Of a DNA stretch of 64,000 bases, positions 45,875-58,500 are shown in pieces. The translations under genes and the position numbers were made by a program. Below the pieces are notes generated by a model. That model searched no databases, was not told the DNA's origin, and saw only the letters and a program-made list of their open reading frames with translations. Each line of letters begins with the position of its first letter. Positions within the stretch are counted from its first letter, which is position 1. The stretch comes from Mytilus californianus (Eukaryota; Mollusca; Bivalvia; Mytilida; Mytilidae), in NCBI RefSeq assembly GCF_021869535.1, contig NW_026262679.1, positions 45,430,426 through 45,494,425 on the forward strand, read 5' to 3'.

Positions 45875-48800
45875 TGTGTGTTTTATTTAATTTATCATAC
45901 TGAGTATTCTGTTATTATTGTCTTTTAAATTGTTAATTTAAAATTAAATTGTTTCTTTTATATCATTGCTTATTGATTACTGTGTAAGTGAGGGTAACAT
46001 TAGCAAATAGAAAGTTACTCCATGAGTCATTTGATAGAGTAGAATGTGACCCTCGTATTCACCAATATCCAACTGGCATTTTAACACGAATTATAATAAG
46101 AATGAAATACTGCATCAATAAACGCCTAGTTACTGTAAAAGCAAAAAATGAAACTCAAAGTGACCTAGCTCCTGATATGAAATTTTGCCGTCCATTACAA
46201 AAATACCGGTGGCTGTACTTTTAAGTAGATATAATGGAGCAATTTCATAAACAGTACAGGAAGACATGATCTTGTATAACGCTCAAGGAAACATTTGTAA
46301 AGAATAACACTGCAGAAAATGTGAAAGAAACATTTCAAAGTTTTCTTTCAAAATATAGATAGGCGAATTAGTATTTTAAAAAAGATACCTAGACGCAATG
46401 AATTAACAACAACAGTATAAGCGTAACTCTGTATGAATGTGTTTTTAAAAGCCAAAGGAAACGATTTAAATGACAGTCTTCCTTAACTTTGTTAGCTTCA
46501 TAAATAACATTACTCTAAAAATTTAGTTTATGATACCACTTTTAATTATATAATGCGGAAGAAATCATACCGGCTTTCACAATATTCATAAATCTATATA
46601 CTTTTGATAACATGTTGTAAAAGTTTTGATCAATTAATGAAGTATATATCACTTAGATAAAATACTATAATATTGCAAATATTACGTTCATTTAAAACAA
46701 GGACATTCATTTTACTGTTAATATTGGGGGTTCGGGTAGATGTCTCTTAGACATTTACGCTCGGTCCTCTTTTACTTTACTAAATATCCGTGGTCGATCT
46801 TATTGTTAAGTAGATTATTGAAGTGCATTTAAAACACTACTTCCACGCCAGAGAATATCTTACTAACAGCAGCATGTTTTGCATACCTGCAATAAAGTAT
46901 CACTTTCTCTTTCTGACCCAGGGCAAAGCAATGTAGTTTATTTTTGGTCTGTGTTTTTGTTCCCATCACGTCACCATCTTCGAACAATTAAGACAAAAAC
47001 CGAAACCATTTTACAGATGTTTCTCGGTAAATACCATTGTATCTTCGTGTACAAGTAGTAAACAATTAAAACAGATGATAATACTTATTTGAAACGCTCA
47101 TATCTTATTCCTTGGTAGAAAAAAGGTGAACTCTAGGGAACTGTAAGCTGATTAGCATGAAAAACCTATCACCAAGATAACTAACCAATAATTAGGTGTG
47201 TTTCCGTCTCATTAACGTACTGCAGCTATTACTAGATAGCTAAGGGATTTTCTGCATTTTTTATTCTCTGAGGGCAATTGAAGACCAAGTAAACGTTGGT
47301 AATTAAAGATAAACTGTAACAATGCTATCACAACTCCCAGTGGTGTCTGTTATAATGTTCCTACGGTGTAATTACTGTGTGCTGCTCATGACATCGTTTA
47401 TAAGATTATCCACCGAAATGACGTACAGATGGGTGGTAGTTGTGAAACGTTGTCATTAACTAAATAACGATAATGAGGCTAAATAAAAAAGACATCTACG
47501 AGCAATTATGGCAAATTCTCAATGGTTTTAAATAGAGTAATGAAAACGAATTGATTTTTTCTTCATTGTTAAACGTATTATGAATGTCAGTGCATTTTTC
47601 AAATGCTCTTTAATTATATTCTGGAGCAAAATGTTGTCGTTGAAATTAAATGTATAATTTTTCGTCTTATAATGTCATGATAAACCATTAACTTCAGCTT
47701 TAATTTTTAACATGCAAGAGTGCAATGTAGATAGCAAAGAGGCTTTTCTGATTTAAATCAAAAACATGCATATCGTATGGAGTCCTGCGACAAATATCAC
47801 ACAGAGCGTTTATGGATTCCTGAATGAAACAAACAATTTAATTATCGCTCATTAGTAAGAAATTAAGGTGACCGGAGAGGCAAAGTCTGAAATTCAAAGT
47901 ATAAAGTTATCATTACAATAACAAAATCAAGATAATTAAATAAAATCTACTACCTAATGACACTCCAAATCGTTTAAGTGTTCCAAAAGTAATAAAACTT
48001 TATTGCTTATCTTTATTCATTACGGAAGACATCAAATGCAGTAGATTAAATATTTATACTTATAACAAAAGTTGCCTTCCACTGCATTACTGCATTCCGT
48101 TAATGCTAATATTTTTTTCGTTGTCCAATATTTAAAAGTACATATATAACGTCTATAAAAAATGCATTCATTTACTAGTTTTGTTGTCATAGAATGACTT
48201 CACCTATAAGTCCATGTAAATTAAGGTATAAAATGTCAGAGCATTCAATGTTCTTTTGCCAATTTTCAGAGTGAATAATGAATATATTTTACAATTACTT
48301 CAACAGTAGCACTGTTCCCTTTACGAAGACGCTGGTTATATACCAACATAAATAGCATGTCAATCATCGGAAACCGTATCAGATCCCCTAGATTTTAATA
48401 TAGAGAGACATTTCAATTGGTAGACGTCCGTGAGACAGCAATCCAAGAACACAACAAAACAAAAATAAATATATAATTTGATTTAATTGCGTAAGTAGGT
48501 TGCTGTCTATTAAATGTTTACCCCACATGTCATTATATATTAACATAGAAGTGATTCGTATTGCCATACAAAAGCAGTGATAAGGAATCAATTTGATGAC
48601 AGAAAAATACACGCAATTAAAATTTGATTCCAAATCAATAACTACAAAATACCTTTTGAAAGTGCTACTGTATCTGGAAAATTTAAGATAATGACACTGT
48701 TCCTGTTTTATCAAAAGTAATAGCTCTTGTTAGAACAACGGAAAAGATAAAATATTTATTCAATATTTCTATGTTAATCAGATGTGGTCCGGTCGTCTCC

Positions 48801-48905
48801 CATTTTCGGGGATGACGCCCCTCTGATATAAGATATGATATGAATCACAAAGCTTTTGTATGAAACTTACTTGCACAGCGACAATATGAGATAGTCTTTA
48901 ATTCT
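45875..48905. other. Intergenic, no gene seen
   Basis: 3 kb of AT-rich DNA. A 78-codon plus-strand frame at 45988-46224 shows no motif. Nothing else supported. Confidence 0.35.
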
Positions 48906-48907
48906 AG

Positions 48908-49140
48908 ACGGGTGCCACATGTGGAGCAGGATCTGCTTACCCTTCCGGAGCACCTGAGATCACCCCAAGTGTTTGATGGGGTTCGTGTTGCTCAATCTTT
49001 AGTTTTCTGTGATGTGTTTTGTGTACTGATGTATGTCTGTTTGTCTTTTACTTTTTTAGCCATGGCGCTTTCAGTTTATTTTCGACTTATGAGTTTGATT
49101 GTCCCTTTGGTATCTTTCGCCTGTCTACCCCATTTCCAAA
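48908..49140 (+). repeat. Dispersed family B, second plus-strand copy
   Basis: Closest match to 32499-32730: GGGTGCCACATGTGGAGCAG, CCTTCCGGAGCACCTGAGAT, GATGGGGTTCGTGTTGCTCA, TAGCCATGGCGCTTTCAG and CCCTTTGGTATCTTTCGCCT. The 98-codon frame here is repeat-derived. Confidence 0.75.
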
Positions 49141-49144
49141 GGTG

Positions 49145-51585
49145 TTTTCTAAAATCTGTTGTTGTATTTTGTTGGGCGGCAATTCGGGTATCATTTGTCA
49201 AACTATAAGTAGTGTCATATGGATATCATTTAAAACTATCCTTTCTATCCTTTGAGTTGCAAAAAAAAAACTGGGTGTGGTTGGGAAATCCCAACCAATA
49301 AGCGTAAAATATATTCATAAACCAAGTGACAAAAAATTTCAACTATTTTTTCCTTGATCCAGGGTTGAAAACTGTGGAATATTACTTAAATTAGATTTCT
49401 TGAGGTACCATATATTTCATTGTTTTTTCATATTTTAATTTCTCAAAAGACCAGTGGGTTTTTTTCAATGGGGAAAACCCATCATAAAATATATACATAT
49501 ACAAAAGCCTAAATGTCCTTTTCGTTCCTATTCTTGTCATAACTTATTAGTGGTCTTGAATTTGAATACTTGACATAAAATATCGTATCTCAGATAACAA
49601 GAAAACTTCATAAGGAAATCTAAGTCTATTATGAAAATTAATATAAATATATTAGACAGATATTTAAAATATCATTTATTCTGTTTCAAATAATTCCATG
49701 AAAGATACCTGGTTGTCCGTGGAACACGATATAAACATCAATTTAGATTCACTTGTCCTTAGGCTGCCTATATATATTATGAATTATATTGCAATTTTTC
49801 ACAGGTACCTGTTGACCCGATCAACCCCACCACCCTTTTTCTGTATTTGGTTATACACTAACATAGTTTAAATGTTTTTTGCAAAAGTTACTTGGTGTAG
49901 CTACGTTTTTTTGCTGAAAACCCAAATAAATCGTCTTCTCTTATTGTGAAAAATAAAGTCAGAATAGTTTTAGAAGAGGGTCAATGTATCTGTAGCATAG
50001 TACATAGATACCTATTTAACATACATTTTTCTGAGAAAATAGAAACCGTACGAGAGGAAAATGACAAACCTTGTTGGCTTATGCAAACAGGAAGTAGAAC
50101 ATCGTAAGAATTGAAAAAGTTGCTCACGATTTGGCATTAGAATGCAGATGATGCTATAATAATGATGAAGTTACTGAGGAAACTGTTATGACAATTTCTG
50201 TGGGAGGTTTCAAATGTAATAAGTTAGTTGCAAACAAGCACTAGAACATCGAAGGAACAGAAAACGTGTCGTATGGATGTGCAAACCCATCAATTTGGTG
50301 CCATACAGCTATAAGCTAATATGACATGTTGCAGAGAGAAAAAATGAGACACAAATGTGCTACATTGTGGACAGACGGATGAACGGACGCGACGAAGTAA
50401 ACTGCTCCCGTGATGCAGGTGTATTTGAAAACATACCATTAGTGTAGAAAAGAGAAGAGTCCTTTCAACGATTTTCTGTCGAATAGTTTAATCATTTAAT
50501 ACAGTTTTCATCAAGACATTTCGTACATGCCGGTAGCGACCTTTGAGTAGAAAATTCGCATACATATAGACGTACCTATAGACGATTTAATATCCAAACT
50601 TACGTACTCGTGTAATATTGCTATAATATTGGCTGCTAGGATATTTACCAACAATTAACTAACGAGAGTTCGAAGTAAAACATGATATTCTACCATGACC
50701 TGTATTTCATTGAGATCTGTACTATATTTTACTGTTTATATGTTAAGGATATCATTATCCAAATTCGGTATATCCAAGGATGTTATATTCGGAAACCTCT
50801 TGTCCGTGCTTGATATAAATATACCAATGGTTGTTATATAAGTTTTAGCGTGAGATGATCCGTGCAAGTGTTGGTGATATGAAAAATCAAACATGGGACT
50901 GATTAACATATATATACAAAATGTAAAATATAATTGAAGATGTCTTTTTGGTTATTTGTGTTGTTATGTTGTTGTCTCGTTGTCGTTTTCCTCACATTTC
51001 CTTTTATCGAAAAAAAAGCGCCGTTAGGTTTACAAAAGCGATATGTTAAAACTCAACTTTTAATGACGATATGCGCTTTTACTTAAAAACCATAAAATCT
51101 GGGAAATATAAGCAATACAAACCCCTCTAAAAAGGAAATGAACTCATCTGCTCTGGATTTAAAAGCAGTTCCTGCTTCGCTGGTGACACTCGTCGTGTAA
51201 ACCATTTTTTTATTTTCTTTAAAATCGCTGATCAAACATACAGTGGTAAGGCATTTCGGATTGGTAAATGTCTCTAATCATGTCATTTTTTACTTTAATT
51301 AATTGCTACTAATGATTTAACTTCGCGATATTCAAAACGAATCAAGTATATAAAACACAAACATAGCAGTGGTATCTAAAGCGTTTCGATGCATTTGATC
51401 TACTTTAAAGCGACATACTAGCTTTCCTCTGCATGATACATTTTCTAAAACAAAAGTTATGATAAACAACTGTACATCATACTTTGAAGATTACAAGGTT
51501 TTATACTCCTCTAATATAGAAGAAAATTTCTGGATGCATTCTAGTTTATGTGTAGGACTCACATGCATGGCGGGTTACAGTTCTA
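49145..51585. other. Intergenic, no gene seen
   Basis: A short family C-like trace (GGACAGACGGATGAACGGAC) occurs near 50366-50395. Otherwise nothing is recognised. Confidence 0.35.
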
Positions 51586-51590
51586 TGGCA

Positions 51591-52255
51591 GATTCCAAAT
51601 CTATGGTAAATATGACGTCATGCCATCCCAAAGGCTATGGCAAATTTTCTAGTTTCCAAATCTATTGAAGATTTTCTGCAAATGGAGGACTAGTCAATAC
51701 ATATCTGACCAATTGACTTGCCTTAAACTAGTAGCTTTCTCAAGAAATCTTACTTTCTCCAACAGTATACAGGTATTCGACATAACTATTGCTAAAAATG
51801 TTGTAGATTAAATTTTGTTTTTAGTTTCCAAATCTCAAGAAAGATTTTTTGTTACAATAGTACAGGTAATCTCTGTGATATAGCTGAAAAATCCTGCAGA
51901 TTATGTTAAAAGAAATTTAAAAAGTACCCCATAGGAATAATAAAAATAACAAGAAAACAGCATAGCATAACAAAAAATTATGAAAGGAAAGCAAAAAACA
52001 TACCAAAGTCACAGTAAAAACTCGTACAATCAAGGGCAATATAAACACAGACCAGGATAATAATTTAGAGTGTTTATTTTTAATAATACATAGTTGACTC
52101 TTTTCCCGAAAAATTACGCAATTTCAAATTCTGTCATAGATTTTGAGAAAGCAAACATAATGTTTGCTATAGATTTGGAGAAAGCAAACGTAACATTTGC
52201 CATAGATTTGAAATCTGTCATATATCTGGAACCCACCATAGATTTGAGTCCTACA
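51591..52255. repeat. Inverted and tandem AAATCTATGGCAAAT-type repeats
   Basis: 51591-51619 (GATTCCAAATCTATGGTAAA then TATGACGTC) is an imperfect inverted copy of 52187-52215. Around 52120-52255 the word ATAGATTTGGAGAAAGCAAA and its variants recur about every 36 bases. Further AAATCTAT words lie near 51650. No coding role is seen for the 69- and 75-codon frames here. Confidence 0.55.
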
Positions 52256-52259
52256 TATT

Positions 52260-54350
52260 TACCCTTTTTTGTATTTTATTTCTTTTTTTCTGTTAACACA
52301 CTGGGCATTTCAGATCGCTAGATTTAATTTGTACCTTTACAATATTTTGTCATGTAAAAAGTAATTTGACTAAATGATACTCTCATTTATGTGTGTTGAT
52401 TTTGAACAAATTTGTTGACAACCTTAAAATTACAATTTTTCAGTCATACAATTTATTTTAAAATCTATGACTTATTTATAGAAGCTGCGGCTTCTATCGA
52501 TAAAAAAACTGCGACAAATGTACAAAACAAGTAGCGAGATAATTCGACAATTAAGAGATAGATACGTTCTTGATAGCAAGTGTAAGTGCTACTTAGGTAC
52601 ACTAATAGATAAGCATATAACAGAGTTAATCTTTGTCATTTCTCGTGTAATTAGTGCCGATCATTATATAATGATATGGTGCCAAAATCTCTGATGGGAA
52701 ACCTTTGGCATGCTTATAATTTAAGTCAGTTCGAGCTGTATGGTGTGTCAATTGATACTTAATCACCCTGTCTGATTGCTGCATCAATTAATTTGAGCAT
52801 CCATGCCATCATGGATACAACTAATCGAAGTGGAACACATAGGGGACTTTCAAAGATCTTTACTGGTCATGTTGTGACTATTGATTCTCTAAAAGAGAAA
52901 GAAAATCGTTTAAAGTAAACATAGTTCCGTATTAAATTAAAGATTACAGATCGCTGACAGCAATCTATTTAAGACATTTTAATAAAAATGTGAGTAAAAT
53001 TACAAGAAATCAAACAAATTAGAAAAGTTAATGGCCTTCAAACCGAAGAGAGGGCTAAACAGTGTTTTTAAATTCGTCACATTTCTACATCATAATTCAG
53101 AATCTTTTGTTTTTGGTTAAGATCATGTGTGCTTAAAAATTCCTACAGGAAATTTTTAAAAAAAATCTTGTATTTAAAGCAAATCTTAATTTCAGTACAA
53201 GGATAGGCATCAGATCTCAGAACCATTCAATCCAAAATGGCCCAAGACTTGCATAATTTCTGCACTCATAAATGTACGCGTATGTTAAAATTTAATTTTG
53301 TTTTACGAACAATATAATCAAAATTTGATATTTATGACGATATAAATTATAAAAAGCATGAAGAAATTGCAGAGTGTCCGTCTCCAAAATGAATATTAGC
53401 ATTTTCACATGACTGTGTTTTTTTTAAGTGAGGTTTTCGTCGCTTATCTATCACTCTATAACACTGTTTTGCGCTTACTCACTCCTGAAGCGCTTGAAAA
53501 AAATCTTATACCGAAATATGAAACGAAGAATATTGTATTACGTAAAACGTTTTCAAAGAGACTGTTTTCACGTTTCTTTCAATTATTTTAATTTGTAATC
53601 ATCATTCTCTTAGATATAAAATACATAATTAAGGGTAATACAAATAATGAAAAGATTACGTCTTGTGAAATCTCAGTTGTATTTCAATATTTCAATAATT
53701 GCTTCTCTCTAACGACAAATTGCCCCATTAGTTATGTCTAGAACATCTTTAAGATAGCAATCCACGTCCCAAAGCGATCAACGTGTCAACTTAATTAAAC
53801 CTGCTGGCCTGCCACTATTACGTGAAATCATTATACATTCTAAGCAAAACGAATTGTTCTATTAATTAAGGATTGAATCAGAAACACATGTCTCGGTTTC
53901 ACATCACATATCTGTTTACATTTAAATCGTAATTTTTGCAATAATGTGGACATCATCTGTCAAAGACTCTCTGTACTCAACAAGAACCATGAGGCATTTA
54001 ATAGCGACGACTCCGTCATATAGAATTATATACCCCTTTAAGGCACATAAATGTCAGAACTTATACGATTCCCTTGTGTAAAACTATTCAGCTTGTAACG
54101 GTTATAAAATAGCCCTTATCAACAAATATTGTATTTTGACGAAGAAGAAAAAAACAAATGAACATTTTAATGGAATGATCAAGGAACTGACTGATAATTA
54201 ATTGATTTCTAACCATAGATGTTTTCCATTTTTAAAGCTGATTTTTGATAATTTCATTTTCCATCTGTTATATAAATTCACTTGGAATAAATATGTTTAG
54301 CAAGTAAATTAAAACAAAAGTCAAAATGACTTTACTTTACACTTTTTGTA
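52260..54350. other. Intergenic, no gene seen
   Basis: No supported feature. Frames are short and without motifs. Confidence 0.35.
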
Positions 54351-54356
54351 TTTTTT

Positions 54357-54358
54357 AA

Positions 54359-54449
<91 letters not shown>

Positions 54450-54450
54450 A
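54357..54450. repeat. (AAAT)n microsatellite
   Basis: About 94 bases of uninterrupted AATA/TAAA tetranucleotide, about 23 copies. Confidence 0.97.
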
Positions 54451-55284
54451 TTTGGTTTATTTTTTTTATTGAATTTCGCGACAGCATACTAAAGTGAAAG
54501 CTTGTCATCAAATGATAGTGTGAGGCGCGAAATATATCTGATGAAAATTGTCTATTTCAAGAAAGAAAGTGGAAAAATAAGTTTCTAGTTAAAATACTTC
54601 AGCAGCTTAATTACAGCTTTATCAATAATTTAAAATTTATATCTATATCCAGAGAACAAATATCTACAACCTTCCTATATTTTATTGCTAAAAGGATCAA
54701 ATTAGCTTATAATCGTCTAAAATATACTTTTCTTTTCACAAGACCTTTGAACTAACACGCGTGAAGTGAAAATTAAATAATCTTGAAAAAAGAAAATTGC
54801 TTGTAATTTGTAAAGTGATCTGTTCTACTATCAGAAGCAATATGGTTCTAGATAACTAAAACAATTAAACGCCATACTATCGGTCAATATTGGAAATCTT
54901 ATAGGCTTACTTTTGACACCTAGCCTTATGATCGGGAGTTTATCGGTAATGTTTTATGATCATTAATTTTCTAAGTGACAGTATAATATAACATCGAATT
55001 TGCCAATAATTCCAACTAAATATTAGTAATTACAGTACATTATTATGTACGCTAGGCACCTCCCCCAGACCGGCATCAACTTATAGCCTCATTAACTTGC
55101 TAATAGATTTATATCAGTTCGAGTTGTTACACCACTAACCGCCGTTTGTTTTAATAACACTTAACTACTGCAGTTTAAATTTTAACAAATTACCTTCTTT
55201 AAGGAGAGAACATTTTTAAACACTTTGTTGTATCTTCAGAGGTGAAAAAACTATCGATTTTATTTTATTTTCTTCTGTATAATT

Positions 55285-55579
55285 ATGGAATGTGGAATGA
55301 ACCATAGACTGCACGCCTTTGTTTCATCGACGGGTTTGTTGCAGCAGGGGAGCATGCTGTTCACCACACCTAGAACATGGCACCCCCATATCTATGAACC
55401 ACCCAGAAAATGTAGGAGACATTTCATATCGGATATACTTGGACTGAGTGAAAACAATGAAAAGGAAAATCTAAAGAAAGAAAGTGTTAAAGAAAATGAC
55501 TTAATAAGAAGTTATACATGTAAATGTGAGGGGTGCTTCTTGAGAACAAGCACGTGTGACATTAAGCAGGAAATTAAAG
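55285..55579 (+). CDS. Nk7: Nk7 exon 1: N-terminal region with EH1-like motif
   Basis: It encodes residues 1-98. The EH1/TN-like HFISDILGL sits at 46-54, followed by a charged [17 protein letters not shown] run. A Cys-containing stretch (CKCEGC) sits near residue 83. The donor is AAAG|GTAAAG. Phase 1. Confidence 0.85.
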
Positions 55580-58500
55580 GTAAAGTCACATTCTCTTATC
55601 ATTTTTATGTAATATTAATATAGATTGCATTCAAGTTAAAATCGTCTTATTTATATCTTAAGATTTCGATAAGCAAAAATAAATATAGCAGTGTCACATT
55701 GTATAATAACGAATTATCAGACATGTACTTGTAAAATGAATTGAAGTTTCTATATAAAATATAAGACTAATAATAAGATATTGTCTATAATTTGCAAATT
55801 GATTTATTGTTCATTATTGAAATATTTCAATATAAAATTATGTGTATATATATATATATACAAAATGTGTAATTTATAGAATATATTGGGAAAATAAAAT
55901 AAAAACAAATTGACAACCAATAGTCCTAATAAATAATCATAAATGGTCATTAACTATTAACGCACAACAAATGTCAGAATTGATGTTTTTAATTAATAGT
56001 TTGATAGTTTTGTCCGTGTAAGAAGTCTTGTCCAAGTACATCGTGGTATAAAAAATGGCTTTCCTTCACATTTCTGTGGTAATGCTTTGTCATGATTTAC
56101 AGACGTGGATATCGTTTTCAAAACATTACATATTTTATCATTCTCCGATGTTTGTTTTTTTTTTATAGAATAAAAAACAACTAAATACAGATCATATATT
56201 AAAAAGAGGAAGGGACCAATATTCTCTGAAACTTAACATATCATTATAAGATGTCTATAATACAGAGGTAGACATGCATTATTTTTTATAAGTAAATGAA
56301 CAATTTGTCCGTTGATGAGCAAAACACACTTATTCACGAATTTTCGTTTTTAACATATTAAATGAGATGATAAGTGAATCATCAAAATATTTCGTTTATC
56401 AATTTCTCATAAGTATTACATGTATATTATGCGTGGAAAAGTGAAGACAAAAAAGGTATATACTAAATATTTAAATTAAATAATTCAACGTAAAATTGAA
56501 AATGGGGATATTGGTTGGCTGCAAATAAAGCAATCTCATCAAACACTGAAGTTCAAATTTTGTAAATAATTATATTGATGTTCTTCACCTTGTCAGTTGA
56601 TGGGAAGTCTACAACGATGAACGGAAGAGACCAATAATTACAACAAGGTCAAGTTCCTTATGACACTGCATGCACGTTTTAATTCAAATACAAAAATTGT
56701 GAAAACTTAAAGTTGAGTCGCACAAAAACGTAACTTTATTTTTTCATTCATTTTCAGAAGAATCTGACCCCGAGGATTCCCGAAAGAGATCATCCGATGA
56801 TAACTGCAGTGATCAAAATCTAAAGAAAAAGAAAGCCCGAACGACATTTACCGGGAGACAAATTTTTGAACTTGAGAAGCAATTTGAGCAGAAAAAGTAT
56901 TTGTCTTCGGCAGAAAGAGCAGAAATGGCTACAATGTTGAATGTTACAGAAACACAGGTAGATATTAATTCTGTTAGTGTCATTGCTGTGTCTTCCATTG
57001 CTTGAAAATAGGGAAACTCTTTTAAGAATATCTTAATTTGAAAGGAGATCAGAGATCTAACACACAAAGCGTTAGTGCATGGTATTTACGAAAGAGTCAA
57101 GTTTAAATTCACTGGCTTTTGTTTATTTTATAGTCTCTTTTTTTGTAGAATGTTTTCATGTTTCAACTTTTCGGTATATTGAAAAACTTTTTCAGTATAT
57201 ATATATTATAAAATTGCTACAAGTACACAAAAGTAAGAAAATATATTTAAAGGAGGGGTGTAATCCAAAACTATAGGTGGAAGAAGAACAGATAGCAACA
57301 TGACCAAGAGCAAAAACTACGGGAAAAGTCAAACAGTAATAAACAAAATGTAACTTTACTAAAAAATAAAGATTAAGCAAAGCTTGTCGAAACTTATTTG
57401 AAAACTGTCGGTGAACTCGAATAATGTACGCGTGAATATAAAACATATATAAGCCTTATTCTTCTTGTTTTTGGTCTTTATATACTCCGATCGTCAGTGA
57501 ATCCGTTCGTTATAGGTATATATATCTTTTATATTCTCATAAAGCCAGGGTCAACTGTCACCCTTCTAGTATGTAATCTCAAGTCCTCTTTAATAACCGG
57601 TTACTGGATTTCAATATTTTCCGGATTTTTATTGTTGAGGATCTTAAGTATTAAATGGCATTCTTCGCCTCTTATTATATTTGTTCATCAAACCAAAGGG
57701 TTTTATATAAATGTTTACCATAGCAAAGCTTGGCAATACATAATGAGTGTGGCTAGTCAGTTTATATTCTCCTAAACTATATATACTCAATGTAAGTAAT
57801 CTTTCTTACATAAGGCCACTGTGCACCTTTTATATTTATTTGTTTTTATATATAAAAATCAAAGATAGCAAAAGCATTGGCCTTGTAATATCTATATTTA
57901 AATTGGAGAGCGAAGATATGTAGATTTGGACCCTCGTACACAAGCATCGCACAAGTTGGCACTCCGAGGCGGGTGGGGATCAAGAAGGTGAACTGTGGTT
58001 TATTTTTATCAATAGTACCGCTTAAGTCGACGCTAGGGGCCGTCTTGACCTTGTTGTAGGGTATGAATTATTCGTTCATTGTTGAAAACCCTACATCAAC
58101 TGTCAACATGAAGAACAGGAATAAAAGCCCTGTTCATTGATAATTTTCTATGTTTTCTATGTATTGTGTGCGATTTTTTCCCATGTACATTTACTCCATA
58201 TCCTTTTATTTTCTATTGGCGGTTGTCATGCACGTCTGACTGTTTTCTAGTTTTCTTTTGTTTGAATTCAAAACATTGAAAGATTTAAGTGTTCAAAACC
58301 AATAAGTACATATATGTCAGTATTAAATTCATAGTTTTTTTTTACACCAATTCTTGTATAATTAAAACAAACTTTCAAACTATGAAAAAAATTCAAACTC
58401 TTAATCTTATAAGGGAAGCAAATACATGTCAAATTATTTACCTTTCATTTATGAAAATAATTTTGAATAAATAAGGAAAAGGAAATTGTAAATTTGTAAT

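Noticed and set aside
45988-46224. 78-codon plus-strand frame
   Set aside because: No recognisable motif and no conserved pattern; treated as chance.
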